Origin: Acidobacteriota bacterium
GTDB taxonomy: Bacteria; Acidobacteriota; Terriglobia; Acidiferrales; UBA7541
Direction of reading: 5' to 3'
Assembly (NCBI GenBank): GCA_003224515.1
Contig: QHZC01000442.1
Span: forward strand, 1 to 5,417
Length of the DNA: 5,417 nucleotides
Positions 4,737 through 5,417 of the stretch are shown here, one piece after another. Within the stretch, counting starts at the first letter, position 1, and every line of letters begins with the position of its first letter. The notes beneath the pieces were generated by a model, which was given only the letters and a program-made list of their open reading frames with translations, was not told the origin of the DNA and made no database searches. The position numbers and the translations under genes are program-made.

Positions 4737-5417
4737 CGATGCGGGCGAGGTGGTAGCGGCGCTGCCATTCGGCGGGGAGCAGGCGCAGCAGCCGCTGCAT
4801 GGTGTCCTGCTGGGCGGAATCGGCGGCCAGGGTGAAGGCTTCGCGGCGGGCGAGTTCGGGGATTGGCGATATGGAAGCCCAGGTCGCCGGACTGCCGGGT
4901 GCCGAAAAATTCACCGGGGCCGCGGAGCAGCAGATCGGTTTCGGCGATTTCGAAGCCGTTGGAGGTACGTACCATGGTTTCAAGTCGCGCGCGAGCTTCG
5001 TCGGTCATCCGTGCTGGCGAGACGAGCAGGCAATGTGATTTCTCCGCGCCGCGGCCGATGCGGCCGCGAAGCTGGTGGAGCTGGGAAAGGCCGAAGCGCT
5101 CGGCGTGCTCGATGACCATCACGGTGGCGTTGGGAACATCGACGCCGACTTCGACGACAGTAGTGGCAACGAGTATCTGGGCTTCGTTCTTGCGGAATTG
5201 CTGCATGACCTCTTCTTTTTCGTCGCTGGAGAGACGGCCGTGCAAGAGACCAAGCTTGAGTTTTGGAAAAACCTCTCGGGATAGCCGCCCGTATTCTTCC
5301 ATGGCCGCTTTTAGCTCCAGCTTTGATTCTTCGATGACCGGATAAACGACGTAGCCTTGGTGGCCGGCCGCAACTTCGCGGCGAAGGAACTCCCAAACGC
5401 CGGGGAGATGCTGCTCC
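4732..5417 (-). CDS. recG: ATP-dependent DNA helicase RecG, C-terminal part, with a frameshift near the end
   Basis: The 5' part of the gene is beyond the window; the frame is open from the right edge (first full codon 5416-5414). RecG features follow in order: VWEFLRREVAAG, YVVYPVIEES, GLLHGRLSSDEKEEVM, helicase motif V (ATTVVEVGVDVPNA), motif VI (QLRGRIGRG), then the GPGEFFGTRQSG segment of the TRG translocation region. RecG remodels stalled forks and Holliday junctions by driving double-stranded DNA translocation. After FHIANP the frame changes: the expected ending, ELARREAFTLAAD through QRRYHLARIG to TGA 4734-4732, lies in the next frame. The switch maps to four C on the minus strand (4861-4858), where three would keep the frame. 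Without correction the protein ends at 4667 with an unrelated Arg/Pro/Ala-rich tail. An extra-base sequence error is the simplest cause; a true mutation would change about the last 40 residues. Confidence 0.93.
4858..4861 (-). other. Site of the recG frameshift (CCCC run)
   Basis: On the minus strand the codons AAT CCC CGA should, by the protein that follows, be AAT CCC GAA. Removing one C from the run restores one continuous RecG frame to its natural stop. Short C-runs are common sites of one-base indels, both in cells and in sequencing. Confidence 0.8.

Noticed and set aside
4667..4860. The Arg/Pro/Ala-rich tail of the uncorrected recG frame as a genuine C-terminus
   Set aside because: The next frame carries a natural RecG ending (QRRYHLARIG then TGA), so the tail is an out-of-frame translation.
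1..5417. CRISPR arrays, tRNA or rRNA genes, phage or defence genes
   Set aside because: No regularly spaced repeats, cloverleaf sequence or rRNA stretch was seen on either strand, and all well-supported genes are housekeeping or envelope functions.

Overview
The window is GC-rich bacterial chromosome and looks like ordinary housekeeping sequence with a few decayed pieces between genes. The best taxonomic guess is an Acidobacteriota-like bacterium, with moderate confidence. The guess rests on a very long TonB-family protein with a Pro/Gly-rich linker and a conserved region just before its C-terminal domain, the recG-rsmD neighbourhood, and GTG and TTG start codons. No 16S, tRNA or other direct taxonomic marker is present.

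Left part, plus strand (1-1553): the 3' part of a class V, PLP-dependent aminotransferase gene is cut by the window edge. It overlaps by 4 bp the start of a complete ketopantoate reductase gene (panE-like). The two are probably cotranscribed and translationally coupled. Centre-left (1554-1943): a 390-bp non-coding stretch between convergent genes. It carries what looks like a short IS200/IS605-type relic on the minus strand, with subterminal hairpins, a TTAC flank, a TCAA end and a tnpB-like C-terminal tail. An adjoining hairpin plus T-run could terminate minus-strand transcription.

Minus-strand block (1944-5417): in transcription order from the right edge it holds the 3' end of recG, a 386-bp gap with a broken small membrane-protein gene, rsmD (16S rRNA m2G966 methyltransferase), and a 567-residue TonB-family protein started from TTG with a good Shine-Dalgarno sequence. 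The recG reading frame is broken by one extra C in a CCCC run close to its end; the expected C-terminus is intact in the next frame. The small membrane-protein gene carries one in-frame TAA between two clear hydrophobic segments.

Functionally the block joins DNA repair (RecG), ribosome modification (RsmD) and envelope energy transduction (TonB-like); these share a strand but no obvious pathway. I see no convincing new multi-gene system. The most interesting items are the mini-IS605-like relic, the interrupted small membrane protein and the recG frameshift.
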